Assembly (NCBI GenBank): GCA_025356015.1
Contig: JANXYO010000089.1
Span: forward strand, 1-54,667
Length of the DNA stretch: 54,667 bases
Direction of reading: 5' to 3'
DNA from: Spirochaetaceae bacterium
GTDB taxonomy: Bacteria > Spirochaetota > Spirochaetia > Treponematales > Rectinemataceae
In this document: in pieces, positions 1-7,304 of the stretch
How the letters are laid out: every line of letters starts with the position of its first letter
How positions within the stretch are numbered: the first letter of the stretch is position 1
The notes under the pieces: model-generated
What the model was told of the DNA's origin: nothing
Database searches by the model: none
Seen by the model: the letters and a program-made list of their open reading frames with translations, nothing else
Program-made: the position numbers and the translations under genes

Positions 1-365
1 CCGACCTCGTACTGCTGGCGCGTGTTGCTCGCGAGCGTGAGCACCGTGTTGCCAGCGCCATCGAGAGCAACGGACGAGATGAGGTAGAAGTGCTGGTACG
101 CGGGTCCAGCAACGGCGAACCGGAGGACCGAGAGAAGGTCCCAGATGCGTCCCTCGCGGGACTGCCCGACGGCGACGAGGTCGGGGGAAGGGTCGAGATA
201 GTTGTGATATACGGCCTCGGTCACGACCGTAGGGACGGAGAACCCCGCTTCCTTGGCGAGCGGTGTGATGTCAACGAGGACGCCGTCGGCAATGGCCTCG
301 GCGCGACTGTAGGTTGAGATGACCTCAAAGCCTGCGAAGGGATCGAGGGAATCGAAAGCAGACAC
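1..365 (-). CDS. DUF6573-type protein, partial (C-terminus beyond window)
   Basis: The minus strand reads open from a GTG at 365 to the window edge, about 121 codons. The start overlaps the TAG stop of the upstream SSB-like gene (TAGTG), so the two are probably translationally coupled. Near the N-terminus the protein reads FEVISTYSRAEAIADGVLVD, then TPLAKEAGFSVPTVVTEAVY. This 'YSRAxAIxDGVLVD' signature is what I associate with the DUF6573 family of plasmid and integrative-element proteins. Its biochemical role is unknown. It lies at the distal end of the element's minus-strand gene run. The C-terminus is missing because the window ends. The family call rests on motif memory only, so I am moderately sure. 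Confidence 0.7.
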   Translation of the reverse strand, partial: MSAFDSLDPFAGFEVISTYSRAEAIADGVLVDITPLAKEAGFSVPTVVTEAVYHNYLDPSPDLVAVGQSREGRIWDLLSVLRFAVAGPAYQHFYLISSVALDGAGNTVLTLASNTRQQYEV

Positions 366-685
366 TAGGCGACCTCCGAGCGTCGGGTGGTGACGAGCTC
401 CAGGTAGTCAGCGACCACATGCAGGCGGAAAGAGCCGGTGGCTTCCGAGCCTTCGATGTCATGAGCAATCCTTCCAACTATGCGCACCTTGGAACCCGGA
501 GAGAGGAGCTGCTCGCAGCTGACGGCGGTCTGGCCGTAGGCGGCGACGGGGATGGGCCTTGAAGGATCGGTGCCAACGGAGAAGGAGCAACGCGGGAGGG
601 CGTCGGAGTCCGTAGAGGGAGGATCGGAGAGAACAACAGGGCCTAGTACGACAGACTCGAGGAGGATGCTGTTGAGCGCTTTCAT
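365..685 (-). CDS. Single-stranded DNA-binding (OB-fold) like protein
   Basis: This 106-residue protein begins MKALNSILLESVVLGPVV and continues with strands that fit an OB fold: CSFSVGT, IPVAAYGQTAVSCEQLL, GSKVRIVGRIAHD and RLHVVADYLEL. The order of strands, and the 'G-x-x-V-R-I-V-G-R-I' strand in particular, matches the core of bacterial SSB. It is shorter than housekeeping SSB (about 150-180 residues) and lacks the acidic C-terminal tail that recruits partners, ending instead in TTRRSEVA. It would protect or present single-stranded DNA of the mobile element. An AAGGA ribosome site precedes the ATG. It follows the Gam-like gene by 10 bases and overlaps the next gene, so it is part of one operon. 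Confidence 0.7.
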   Translation of the reverse strand: MKALNSILLESVVLGPVVLSDPPSTDSDALPRCSFSVGTDPSRPIPVAAYGQTAVSCEQLLSPGSKVRIVGRIAHDIEGSEATGSFRLHVVADYLELVTTRRSEVA

Positions 686-695
686 GGCGGGTCCT

Positions 696-1373
696 TCAAG
701 CGCGGGGTTTGATGTGGAGTGTGTCGAGACCGATAGAGGCTTCGACTCCTGGGATAGGGGTGCCTTCGGTCAGGATCAAGCGGCGGAGGGCGGAGCGGGA
801 GAGCTCCTTCTTGATGACGACTGCGTCAGGATATTCGCCTTCGCAGTAGGCCATGGCCGCCGCTTCATCAAGGATCTCGACGCGATCCTGGCCCTTGCGG
901 AGGGATGCCGTTGCCGTGAGCAGGGGAAGTGAGCGAGAGCGGGAATGGCCGCGAGCGAGTTCTGATTCGATGTAGGGTTTGAGGAGCATGGATAAGTGGT
1001 TGGACGAGGACTCATCTGTCTTGCATGAAGAGGTAAGCCACGAGTTGATCTTCTCGATATAGGCCTGTGCTAGCTCGGCGCGTTGCGCGATGCGAGCATG
1101 GCATTCGAGGACCTTGGCGGCTGCCCATGAGGCTGAAGAGATGTCGGTGATGGTGAACGGCGCGGCGGCCAGGGCCTCCGCATCCTCAGAGGGATTGACG
1201 GTAGGGTCGGATGGAGAAAGGGAGAAGTCAGGAAAGAGGACATTCGAGAGTGTTGGGAGGGCAGCGGCTGGCGTGAGCCGGTCCTGGGGCTCGATAGGAT
1301 CGAGGGGCAGAGAGGGGGGGATAGGACGATCCGAGGTCAGGACGGAGTCGAGGACTGTGGCGGTAGAGGACAT
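696..1373 (-). CDS. Gam-like host-nuclease inhibitor
   Basis: The protein has 225 residues. The first 70 or so are Pro/Ser-rich and look disordered. From about residue 75 (ITDISSASWAAAKVLECHARIAQ) a long helix follows, then IEKINSWL and LLKPYIESELAR, a strand pair with the motif LRKGQDRVEILDE, a 'DAVVIKKELSRSALRRLI' helix and a terminal GVEASIGLDTLHIK strand. This layout is typical of phage Mu Gam-like proteins, which bind DNA ends and block host exonucleases. The long disordered N-terminus is not part of the usual family. GGAGG lies 6 bases before the ATG. It heads the Gam-SSB-DUF6573 run and fits a role in protecting element DNA during transfer or replication. Confidence 0.72.
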   Translation of the reverse strand: MSSTATVLDSVLTSDRPIPPSLPLDPIEPQDRLTPAAALPTLSNVLFPDFSLSPSDPTVNPSEDAEALAAAPFTITDISSASWAAAKVLECHARIAQRAELAQAYIEKINSWLTSSCKTDESSSNHLSMLLKPYIESELARGHSRSRSLPLLTATASLRKGQDRVEILDEAAAMAYCEGEYPDAVVIKKELSRSALRRLILTEGTPIPGVEASIGLDTLHIKPRA

Positions 1374-1980
1374 GGTGGCCTCCGGGACGAAGTTGGGGAT
1401 GCGGCCGAGATTACGCTGGCCTGACGAGAATCAGAGATGTGAAATGGCTGTATTCAAAGTGTAGCGGCCAGGGCCACCGACGTGCAGCCGTGGGTAGTAA
1501 TCGATGGCGCGAGCGCAGAAAAGGCAGGCACCTGATGTAACGCGACAGTGGCTAAGGCCGGGCCAGCTGGCGTGCATGAAGGCTTAGACGGGAAGGAGCG
1601 TTAGGCTGGCGGGATCAGGGCGGGCGTTGTCTGGAGCGATTGAATCACGCTGGGCTGAGGGAGCCAGAGGCGGCCTTGGGGGAGAGGGTATAGGGATGGC
1701 GGGTGGGGGACTAGGGAAATGAATGAGCTAGGGTGAAGAGCTATCGGGGGATATCTGGTATATAGATATATGTACCGGTTGGAACGGCTGAAGTCTCAGT
1801 ACTCTGGAGCCGGCGTCGGTCTCAGTCGTTCTGAAGACAGCCTCGGCGTAAAATTTGAAAATTCTGAAACACTAGAGTGGTATTGCGTTGCGGATCAGAA
1901 AGGTTCGGCCATTGATGCAGGGGATCGCGGAATTGGAGAACGCGATTGCGCTGATAACCCAGGCCATCGCTATGCCACTA
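1374..1980. other. 607-base gene-free stretch between radC-like and Gam-like genes
   Basis: No convincing protein is visible on either strand: open frames here have no recognisable domain and mostly run into real genes in other frames. Around 1750-1778 there is an AT-rich patch (ggtatatagatatatgtacc) standing out in GC-rich surroundings. It could hold a promoter for the Gam-SSB-DUF6573 run or a protein-binding site. I see no clear iterons or terminator hairpin. The length of the gap and the AT-rich patch suggest a regulatory or transfer-related function, but this is inference. Confidence 0.3.
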
Positions 1981-2412
1981 TCAATCGGTCTGCGCTGGCG
2001 CGAGGAGTCCCTGTTCCACGAAGGAAAGATACCCAGACTTGGAGATGATAAGATGGTCCAACAAGGGGATACCGACCAAGGCGCCAGCGTCACGAAGGCG
2101 GGTCGTCAACTCCATGTCCTCGGGGCTTGCGGCATTGCACCCCGAGGGGTGGTTATGCGAAACCACAATAGCTGTTGCGTTATCCTTGATCGCTCCAATG
2201 TACACTTCCCTTGGATGGACGAGACAGCGGTTGACGAGTCCGACGGTGACGATCCTGACGCGGATGACGTTGTGGGCTCCATCCAAGGAGATGACAAGGA
2301 ATCGCTCGGCTTTGGCGTTTGAATAGCGCTTGAGGACCTTGAAGATATCGGCTGGGGAAGAGACCTTGTAGGGCGTTCGGCTTGATCTGACAGAGATGAG
2401 ATCGTACTTCAT
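1981..2412 (-). CDS. RadC/YkfG-like JAB domain protein
   Basis: The 143-residue protein is essentially a lone JAB/MPN domain. The metal-site pattern of the RadC family is present: Glu in VHPREVYIGAI, then SHNHPSG (two metal-binding His) and SPEDMELTTRLRDAG (Ser and Asp). The closing segment HLIISKSGYLSFVEQGLL is also typical. Housekeeping RadC carries an extra N-terminal helix-hairpin-helix domain. That is absent here, as in the short RadC-like proteins found on plasmids, phages and genomic islands. The real function of RadC proteins is unresolved despite the 'DNA repair' name. AGGAGAG precedes the ATG. It sits between the HTH gene and the Gam run on the same strand. Confidence 0.85.
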   Translation of the reverse strand: MKYDLISVRSSRTPYKVSSPADIFKVLKRYSNAKAERFLVISLDGAHNVIRVRIVTVGLVNRCLVHPREVYIGAIKDNATAIVVSHNHPSGCNAASPEDMELTTRLRDAGALVGIPLLDHLIISKSGYLSFVEQGLLAPAQTD

Positions 2413-2494
2413 GCGGACTCTCCTGAGTTCGGGAATTATTAAACCAATAGTCAGAAAGAGTCCTTACGTGCAGAGACTTGGGTTCTAGATACTC

Positions 2495-3187
2495 CTAACT
2501 ATGTGAACCAGGCTTGGTCTGCTTGGCAGACCAGGCATCCAGCTCGCTCTTCTTGAAGCGAGGATCCCTCCCGTTGTGCCAGTGAATGGGGAAGCCCGGT
2601 TCCTCCATCTTGTAGCCCAAGGTACGAAGGCTGAATCGCAGATAGTCAGCAGCCTCCTGCTTGGTGAGATACTCATCATCCTTGGAATCTGCAGTTGCCT
2701 TGACGGATTCGGATGAACTCGGCTTGGTCTTGGCAGTAGGTCCATAAGGAGAGCTCTTGCCCTTGGGTGCCGCAGGCGATATGGCAATAGTCTTGCTGTC
2801 TTCCCGCGCCTCGAGCTCGAGTTGGATACGCTCCACTAGCAGCGCCAGGCTACGAATGGCCTCATTCGCCGCAGCCATGTAGGCGCTCAGGTATTCCAGA
2901 TCATCGATGTCGGTACTCGTGGTCACGTTCGACATATAGAGGGCCTGCACCTTGTCGCGATGAAACTTGAGGCGCTTGATGGCATGCGAAAGGTAGCCGA
3001 TCTTGATCCGCGGAGAAGCGGCGTTCTTGGCGGCATGCCTGGCCTTCTTGACGAGACTCGGCACACTCGGAAGCTGCCTGCCCATTCCCTGGCGGAGGGC
3101 CAAACGAATCTTGTCCATGGCCGCACGCGCTTGTTCCTCTGTGAGCTCCTTCCGTTCAGGTGACGGACCAAAGAAATCCTCATTCAT
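2495..3187 (-). CDS. Helix-turn-helix (AlpA/excisionase-like) protein
   Basis: The protein has 230 residues. The first ~120 are helical and charged (KIGYLSHAIKRLKFHRDKVQ, ANEAIRSLALLVERIQLELE) and may dimerise. A Ser/Lys/Pro-rich linker follows. The C-terminal ~55 residues, from YLTKQEAADYLRFSLRTLG, are a MerR/AlpA-type winged helix with the usual ending FKKSELDAW. Small proteins with this domain next to integrases often act as excisionases or as regulators of them. The long N-terminal extension is unusual for an excisionase. Its ATG overlaps the integrase stop (ATGA, 3184-3187), so it was translated together with the integrase. I infer control of recombination direction or element genes; a plain transcription factor is equally possible. 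Confidence 0.65.
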   Translation of the reverse strand: MNEDFFGPSPERKELTEEQARAAMDKIRLALRQGMGRQLPSVPSLVKKARHAAKNAASPRIKIGYLSHAIKRLKFHRDKVQALYMSNVTTSTDIDDLEYLSAYMAAANEAIRSLALLVERIQLELEAREDSKTIAISPAAPKGKSSPYGPTAKTKPSSSESVKATADSKDDEYLTKQEAADYLRFSLRTLGYKMEEPGFPIHWHNGRDPRFKKSELDAWSAKQTKPGSHS

Positions 3188-4439
3188 GGCATTGCCTTCT
3201 CTGTGGCTTTAGTCGGCGACAGCTCGAGGCCGTCGTCGGTCTTATCTTCTTCTTCCTCGGGACTTGGCCGCTCCACCAGTGTAGCCCGGGTCTTCTCATC
3301 GGTCAGCGCCTTCGCCAGGAAGGCCTGCTCCTTCGCAACGTCGCTGAAGTCGTTGGCATCCCAGCTTGTATAATGCTCGGTCATGGACTCGGATTCGTGC
3401 CGGGTGAGCTGACGCACCTTGGCATCGGGGAGGCCTCGACTGCGGAGATAGGTATTGGCGAACCGTCGCCAGCTATGGAACACAAGGTTCCGGCGTGCGC
3501 GTTCCTCCTCGTCGATGCCTATCTTCGCGAGGGCGGCATAGAAGGCATCGGTGACGCGGGCGCCGGTGGCAGGTCTCTTGCCGAGGGAGAAGCTGAAGAT
3601 GTAGCCCTCCCACTGCGCGAAGTCATTGAGCGCGTCATAGAGGTACTTCGGGATGGGCACGGGGGCCTTGGTCTTCGTCTTGGTCGGCCCACGCTCATGG
3701 TAGCGTATGGTCCAGGAGGCTTCGACATCGAGGTGATCAGGGTGGAGGTTCTCCTTGCGGAGGGCAAGAAGCTCTCCTGGCGGCACGCGGTGATCATGGC
3801 GCTGAGGCTCATGAGATAGTTGGTGCGGTTGCCGTTCCAGATTTCCTCGACGGTCGCGGGGTTCATTAGCTTGAGCGCCTTGGCGGTGGTGAGCACGCTC
3901 CGAGGCTTGGAGTCTCCAGCGAAGGTTGGAACGCGCTTCCAGGGATCATCCGAAATCAGCTCGAGTCGGAAAGCCTCCGACGTGATGGTGCGGAAGTCCG
4001 AGCCGATGTTGATGACGGTCTTCTGGGCGAAGCGGTTGGCAAGCTTGAAGAGCCATTCTTCTAGTTGTGCGGGAGTGACCTCGTCGAGTCGCTTGCTGCC
4101 GAAGGTGGGAAGGATGTGGTCGCGGAGGTGGGCAAAGCAGCGATCAATGTGCCCGCGCCCCACGGCGGGCTTGTCCTTGGAACTCCGCGCGAGGCGGCCT
4201 CGGGCATAGAGGCAGAGGGGCTCTTCCTTGTCACGTGGCCATTCATACCAATGGCGTTCCGTTGCCCATTAGCGTCGAGCTTCGGCCTTGGAGGCTTCGC
4301 CTGTGCTGCTTCCGGGCAGGCGCTTGCCGTGCTCGTCGTGGGTCTGGAAGTACCATACCGGCTTCCCCTTGGTTCGCGGGCGCTGGTATAGGGTGTAGCT
4401 CGCCTGACGCTGGGCACTCTCCTCGACCTCCAGTTGCTG
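3184..4439 (-). pseudogene. Tyrosine recombinase (integrase), disrupted
   Basis: Three pieces add up to a phage-type tyrosine integrase. The N-terminal piece (4439 downwards) reads YQRPRTKGKPVWYFQTHDEH, an arm-binding domain, and stops at an in-frame TAA at 4269-4271. The same frame continues with the core-binding domain (HILPTFGSKRLDEVTPAQL) to SLSAMITACR near 3785. There the frame breaks; adding one C would give TACRPGELLALR, restoring the catalytic Arg region. The last piece has HSWRRFANTYL and RHESESMTEHYTSW, with the catalytic H-x-x-R, His and Tyr. No plausible start codon precedes the first piece, and a TGA lies just upstream at 4440-4442. With a nonsense codon and a frameshift the gene should not make a full enzyme, although one lesion could be a sequencing error. 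Confidence 0.85.
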
Positions 4440-4470
4440 TCAATTATGCAACAAATGGTCGAAATGGGCA

Positions 4471-4508
4471 AACAAAAACGGCTAATTCCTTTCAGAATCA
4501 GCCGTTTA
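4471..4508 (-). terminator. Rho-independent terminator of tmRNA
   Basis: On the minus strand the bases just after the tmRNA 3' end form a 12-13 bp stem, AAACGGCTGATTC paired with GAATTAGCCGTTT around a short TGAAAG loop, followed directly by TTTTTGTTT. This is a textbook intrinsic terminator. It lies between the tmRNA and the integrase remnant. Confidence 0.85.
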
Positions 4509-4511
4509 GAT

Positions 4512-4534
4512 TGGAGGTGGGGGGAGTCGAACCC
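4512..4534. other. Probable attachment site at tmRNA 3' end
   Basis: The element with the broken integrase abuts the tmRNA 3' end, the T-arm/acceptor segment commonly used as a core by tyrosine integrases. The precise core cannot be set from one junction. A second copy should lie to the left of the window. Inferred from position only. Confidence 0.35.
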
Positions 4535-4865
4535 CCGTCCCCGGGCGCGTACCGCGAACATCTACAGGTTTATCCGTCCTTTCGGGTTGTCGGGGAAGGG
4601 GCAGCGGGGCGGCGCGCCTTCCTTACCGTATCCTGGGTTTAGTCCCTGGCGCTATCCAGACCCGGCGCCAAGCAAGCCCTGGTTTGTTGCGAGTTCAGCT
4701 GCCGCTCAAGGCGGCGCGGCCGCGAACTCGTCGCTATCGGCGCTTACGCGGCGAGAGCGAAATTGCCGTTGTTGTTGGCAATTAGAGTTTTGCCGAATCA
4801 GGAGGTCGGCGTCTCCACCTGCAGCCCGCGATCCGGACCGCTCGGGTCGAAGCCGGTGCACCCCC
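4512..4865 (-). ncRNA. ssrA: Transfer-messenger RNA (tmRNA)
   Basis: This is a 354-base one-piece tmRNA. The 5' end reads GGGGGTGCACCGGCTTCGAC and the 3' end GGACGGGGGTTCGACTCC followed by CCCCACCTCCA. The acceptor stem GGGGGTG pairs with CACCTCC (one G-U). The 3' CCA is not encoded. The resume codon and tag frame lie at 4779-4744 and encode ANNNGNFALAA followed by TAA, ending in the usual ALAA degradation signal. It rescues stalled ribosomes with SmpB and marks the product for proteolysis. It is transcribed in the same direction as mnmA, 60 bases downstream of that gene, and ends in a strong terminator. I could not pick a convincing promoter of its own. Confidence 0.95.
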
Positions 4866-4924
4866 ATTGGCGCGCCTGCATACTTCGGATCGCAATTCCA
4901 TGATAGACCCGCCGAGGGATGAGG

Positions 4925-6019
4925 TCAAGCGAGGGCTGTGTCGATGACTCCTCCGCCGAGCACGACTCCCTGGTCGTCGTAGAGGACCAGGGACTGGCCG
5001 GGGGCTACCGCTCGCTGGGGGAGGTCGAAGACGATCTGGGCCTGGCCCGAGGGCGTGCTCGTGACAAGGGCCGGGACCGGCCCATGGTTCTGCCTTATCC
5101 GGGCCAGGGCGCGGAAAGGGCCGGAGGCGAGGGAAGGCGCCTGGAGGCGGAGCTCTCCGACGCTTACGCCCTCGGCGAAAAGCCCCGCCCCTGGGCCGAC
5201 CACGACCCGGTTGGTCTCGCTCTCGAGCCGGAGCACGTAGAGGGCCTCGGTGCCGAGGCTCACTCCGATGCCCCTGCGCTGGCCTATCGTGTAGTAGGGC
5301 AGTCCCCGGTGTCGGCCAAGGACCCTTCCCGTCTGGTCGACGATGTCGCCGCCCTCGGGCGGGGCCTTGTCGAAGATGGGGGAGTAGTCGCCGCCGGCGA
5401 TGAAGTCCTGGCTTTCGGGCTTCTCGGCTGCTTCAAGGCCAAGATCCCGGGCGACCTGGCGGACCTCGGCCTTGGACAGCTCTCCCAGGGGGAAACGCAC
5501 GGTGGCGAGGAGCTCAGAGGGGAGGCGGTAGAGGAAATAGCTCTGGTCCTTGGCCTCCTGGGCGGCGCTGCGCAGATAGTGCGTGCCCCCGCGCTCGATG
5601 ATCCGGGCGTAGTGGCCGGTCGCGAAGAGCTCGAAGTCGAGGCCGAGGGCCCTGGCCCTCTCGAGGAGGAAACCGAACTTGAGCTCGTGGTTGCAGACCA
5701 CGCAGGGGTTCGGGGTCCTGCCGCGCAGGTATTCTCCGCGGAAATACTCGAGCACCCTCTCCTCGTACTCGCAAGAGAGGTCGATGACGCGGTACTCGAT
5801 GCCGAGACTGGAGCATAGGGACTCGCAGGCCGCGATGTCCTCCTCCTCGCCAGGGCCGTAGCAGGCCTGCTTGGCCGTTTCCTTGATCTTCAGGCTGCCC
5901 GACCAGATCTTCATGGTCAGGCCGATGACCTCGTGGCCTTCCCGGGCCAGCAGGGCCGCGGCCACGGCCGAATCGACCCCCCCGGAGAGGCCGACGGCAA
6001 TCCGTCGTTTTGTGGACAT
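4925..6019 (-). CDS. mnmA: tRNA-specific 2-thiouridylase MnmA
   Basis: The enzyme (364 residues) makes 2-thiouridine at the wobble position of Lys, Glu and Gln tRNAs in the cytoplasm. The PP-loop ATP site is GLSGGVDSAVAA (residues 10-21). TPNPCVVCNHELKF (103-115), ATGHYA and LPYYTIGQRRGIGV are family landmarks. Two points are odd. The first catalytic region has a CxxC pair (C106, C109), and the loop that normally carries the second catalytic Cys (usually ..ICFIG..) reads KPESQDFIAGG with no Cys. All six cysteines (53, 65, 69, 83, 106, 109) lie in the first 110 residues. This suggests a variant sulfur chemistry, perhaps iron-sulfur dependent. The ATG at 6019 has no ribosome site; a promoter just upstream implies a leaderless message. 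Confidence 0.92.
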   Translation of the reverse strand: MSTKRRIAVGLSGGVDSAVAAALLAREGHEVIGLTMKIWSGSLKIKETAKQACYGPGEEEDIAACESLCSSLGIEYRVIDLSCEYEERVLEYFRGEYLRGRTPNPCVVCNHELKFGFLLERARALGLDFELFATGHYARIIERGGTHYLRSAAQEAKDQSYFLYRLPSELLATVRFPLGELSKAEVRQVARDLGLEAAEKPESQDFIAGGDYSPIFDKAPPEGGDIVDQTGRVLGRHRGLPYYTIGQRRGIGVSLGTEALYVLRLESETNRVVVGPGAGLFAEGVSVGELRLQAPSLASGPFRALARIRQNHGPVPALVTSTPSGQAQIVFDLPQRAVAPGQSLVLYDDQGVVLGGGVIDTALA

Positions 6020-6028
6020 GAGGCCCCG

Positions 6029-6058
6029 AGACTAGCACGGGCGGCCCGTAAGGAATAA
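6029..6058 (-). promoter_or_regulatory. mnmA promoter
   Basis: TTATTC (6058-6053), an 18-base spacer and TAGTCT (6034-6029) lie 9 bases upstream of the mnmA ATG. The expected transcription start falls 2-3 bases from the ATG. The box and its upstream flank mirror those of the divergent gene. Confidence 0.5.
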
Positions 6059-6101
6059 GACAGCTGCCCCATGCTTGGCCGTTCCGGGCCTCCCGTGCTA
6101 G
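6032..6101. repeat. 17-base inverted repeat spanning two divergent promoters
   Basis: CTAGCACGGGCGGCCCG at 6032-6048 is repeated in inverted form at 6085-6101 with 16 of 17 matches and 36 bases between the arms. Each arm contains most of the -10 box of the promoter pointing away from it. It may be a regulator site or the result of a duplicated, inverted promoter. Confidence 0.6.
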
Positions 6102-6104
6102 TAT
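6075..6104 (+). promoter_or_regulatory. Promoter of secreted protein gene at 6152
   Basis: TTGGCC (6075-6080), 18 bases, TAGTAT (6099-6104). The spacer is nearly identical to that of the divergent mnmA promoter. Confidence 0.45.
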
Positions 6105-6151
6105 GCGCGCGGCGAAACGCCCCTCGAGGGCGGCTGCCGGGAGCTGGAAAA

Positions 6152-7204
6152 GTGCGAAAATGCGGCGTCAGCCTTCTTATCGCCCTCGCATTCGTCGCGC
6201 TCGCGGCGGGAGCCGAATCCCTTCCATCCTTCGAGCATTTCATCTCCAGCGGCTTCCCCGACAATTCCGACGCGCGTGGGCGCCTTTTTTCCAGCGTCAT
6301 CGGGGCGCCGCGCGAGCAGGCTGTGGCCTTTGGCGAGAAGGTCGTCCCTTCCTCGGCTGGAAAGGTCCTGGTGCGGACCATCAAGCGGTCTGGCGATTTC
6401 GTCGTCGAATTCCTGAACGGCGGCGATGGAGCCTACTCCGAGTCGGCCCAGGGCTCGTGCATCATCCAGAGAAGCAACGACAATGGCTTCCTCCTCCAGG
6501 CCCGCATCCTCCTCCAGGACGATCCCACGACCTACGCCCGCCTCTATCCGGGCGGGGGCGGCACCAGGCTCGACATCGTGGTCTACGGTGCTGTCGTCAA
6601 GAAGGGCCTCACGGTGCCAGGCATGCTCTACATAGTCCTTACCCACCCCTTCTCCGATATCGTCGACGCCACGAGGCGGTCCTTCGACTGGGAGAGCGTG
6701 TTCAGGCTCGGCGCCAGGAGCCCCGCGGCCGACTTCGCCTCGGATCTCAGGTCTGGTACCCTGCCTTCACGCCCTGGCCACCTCGCCTCGGTTCTCGACA
6801 AGGCCGCCTCCCTTGACCTCCTCATCGCCCAGCTCCAGGCCGAGGGGGAGAAGCCCCTCGAGCTCCCGCCAGCCGCCCAGCCGCCAGCGGGCTACGCCGA
6901 TGACAGGGGCGAGCTCGCGGGCAAGGCCGTCTACGCGGCCTTCCCTGCCTACGCGCCCGGGGTAGGCATCCCCGCCTATGCCCTCAGGGGAGCCATCTAC
7001 CTCGATGCCCTCCTGGCCCCGAACTCGGTGTACCTCCTGACCGGCGAGGCCTTCAGGGCCATAGCCGCCCCTTGCTTCGACGACGGCGGCAAGCTCAGGA
7101 TGGCCTTCTTCTCCGCGGGCAAGGAAAGCGCCTGGGCCGATCTCATAGCCTCGAGACGCGACCTCAAGTTGCGCGTCATCAGGCTGGCCGCCCGCCCCGA
7201 CTGA
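6152..7204 (+). CDS. Secreted protein of unknown function
   Basis: I choose the GTG at 6152, which has GGGAG a few bases upstream and begins VRKCGVSLLIALAFVALAAGAES, a clear signal peptide with likely cleavage after the Ala-rich stretch. The mature protein is about 325 residues. I recognise no named domain. Segments such as GKVLVRTIKRSGDFVVEFLN, SCIIQRSNDNGFLLQARILLQ and GTRLDIVVYGAVVKKGLTVPG look like a beta-rich N-terminal domain. The C-terminal half (YLLTGEAFRAIAAPCFD) is mixed. It may be a periplasmic or surface protein of spirochaetes. It is monocistronic, between divergent mnmA and the sodium-pump gene downstream on the same strand. Confidence 0.7.
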   Translation: MRKCGVSLLIALAFVALAAGAESLPSFEHFISSGFPDNSDARGRLFSSVIGAPREQAVAFGEKVVPSSAGKVLVRTIKRSGDFVVEFLNGGDGAYSESAQGSCIIQRSNDNGFLLQARILLQDDPTTYARLYPGGGGTRLDIVVYGAVVKKGLTVPGMLYIVLTHPFSDIVDATRRSFDWESVFRLGARSPAADFASDLRSGTLPSRPGHLASVLDKAASLDLLIAQLQAEGEKPLELPPAAQPPAGYADDRGELAGKAVYAAFPAYAPGVGIPAYALRGAIYLDALLAPNSVYLLTGEAFRAIAAPCFDDGGKLRMAFFSAGKESAWADLIASRRDLKLRVIRLAARPD

Positions 7205-7243
7205 CTTCTCCTGTAGGCCTTTGTCCTACAACGCGCCCGCCGC

Positions 7244-7273
7244 TTGTGTATCCCACGCTTCCGAGTCTAGAAT
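7244..7273 (+). promoter_or_regulatory. Promoter of oadB-like gene
   Basis: TTGTGT (7244-7249), an 18-base spacer and TAGAAT (7268-7273). The predicted leader before the ATG at 7305 is about 25 bases. Confidence 0.55.
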
Positions 7274-7304
7274 CCTCGAAATTCTCATATCGGAGCGCAC
7301 ATCC

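Noticed and set aside
90-317. Plus-strand 75-codon frame near the left edge.
   Set aside because: It is antisense to the recognised DUF6573-type gene and has no ribosome site.
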